Source of the DNA: Singulisphaera sp.
GTDB taxonomy: Bacteria; Planctomycetota; Planctomycetia; Isosphaerales; Isosphaeraceae
Length of the DNA: 33,745 nt
Assembly (NCBI GenBank): GCA_027451445.1
Contig: DAIDJG010000338.1
Location: forward strand, 1-33,745
Reading direction: 5' to 3'
Below the pieces are notes generated by a model that did no database searches, was not told where the DNA came from, and saw nothing but the letters and a program-made list of their open reading frames with translations. A program made the position numbers and the translations under genes. Below are positions 33,618 through 33,745 of this stretch, in pieces (the first letter of the stretch is position 1; each line of letters starts with the position of its first letter).

Positions 33618-33745
33618 CGCAACACCACCTTTCACAGAACTGAGGAGGCCGGTCCCGGGAAGGAGGGGGAAGGGCAACCGGGAACCCAGCTTTCGGGATG
33701 AATCTTCACTCGAGGCGGGAGGAGGGGGTCATCCCGGTGACTGGG

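Overview
The window reads as a chromosomal segment of a GC-rich planctomycete, most likely near Isosphaeraceae. This is inferred from family content: a Tat-exported DUF1501 protein, a DUF1559 pseudopilin-like protein followed by a small lipoprotein, a DUF1570 HExxH protein, a LEPR-XLL-like secreted protein and a Met/Gly-rich secreted protein. lpxB indicates lipid A synthesis and so an outer membrane. No phage, CRISPR array, rRNA or tRNA gene is visible.

Layout. 1-2664: a partial dispersed element and a G/C palindrome, then lpxB, a long gene-free stretch and an Uma2-family nuclease-like gene. 2879-6199: a degenerate sigma-54-activator-like regulator divergent from dgoK, and an S24/LexA-like repressor convergent with dgoK. 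6613-13403: a minus-strand iron-sulfur cluster operon in the order sufR, sufC, sufB, sufD, rhodanese, sufE, Rieske ferredoxin, sufT-like. It has no cysteine desulfurase, and a REP-like palindrome lies between sufB and sufD. 13404-17530: the divergent DUF1501 gene, a well-delimited 47-aa basic protein gene on the minus strand, the DUF1559 gene and its lipoprotein partner. 17710-24596: a large SPFH protein, a CYTH enzyme, a LEPR-XLL-like secreted protein, a stand-alone rpsR with its own promoter and leader hairpin, a DUF1570 protease-like protein and an unknown anchored protein. 24632-29433: hisF, pilT, a membrane-anchored pilB-like ATPase and a CvpA-like membrane protein, all on the minus strand. 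29552-33617: a DinG-type helicase, a 186-bp MITE-like element nested in a REP hairpin, and the Met/Gly-rich secreted protein.

How the genes work together. The suf genes form one assembly machine: scaffold SufBCD, sulfur-transfer protein SufE, a rhodanese where SufS is often encoded, a SufT-like maturation factor, a Rieske client protein and the Fe-S sensor SufR. PilT and the PilB-like ATPase form a pilus or secretion motor pair.

The most notable observations are a non-autonomous element with 22-bp perfect terminal inverted repeats whose two copies both sit in the loop of the same REP-like hairpin; the suf operon with a rhodanese and no SufS; two regulators that keep their fold but lack key catalytic residues; a PilB ATPase with an N-terminal signal sequence and membrane segments; and a short, highly basic protein gene supported by its own promoter, ribosome binding site and terminator.
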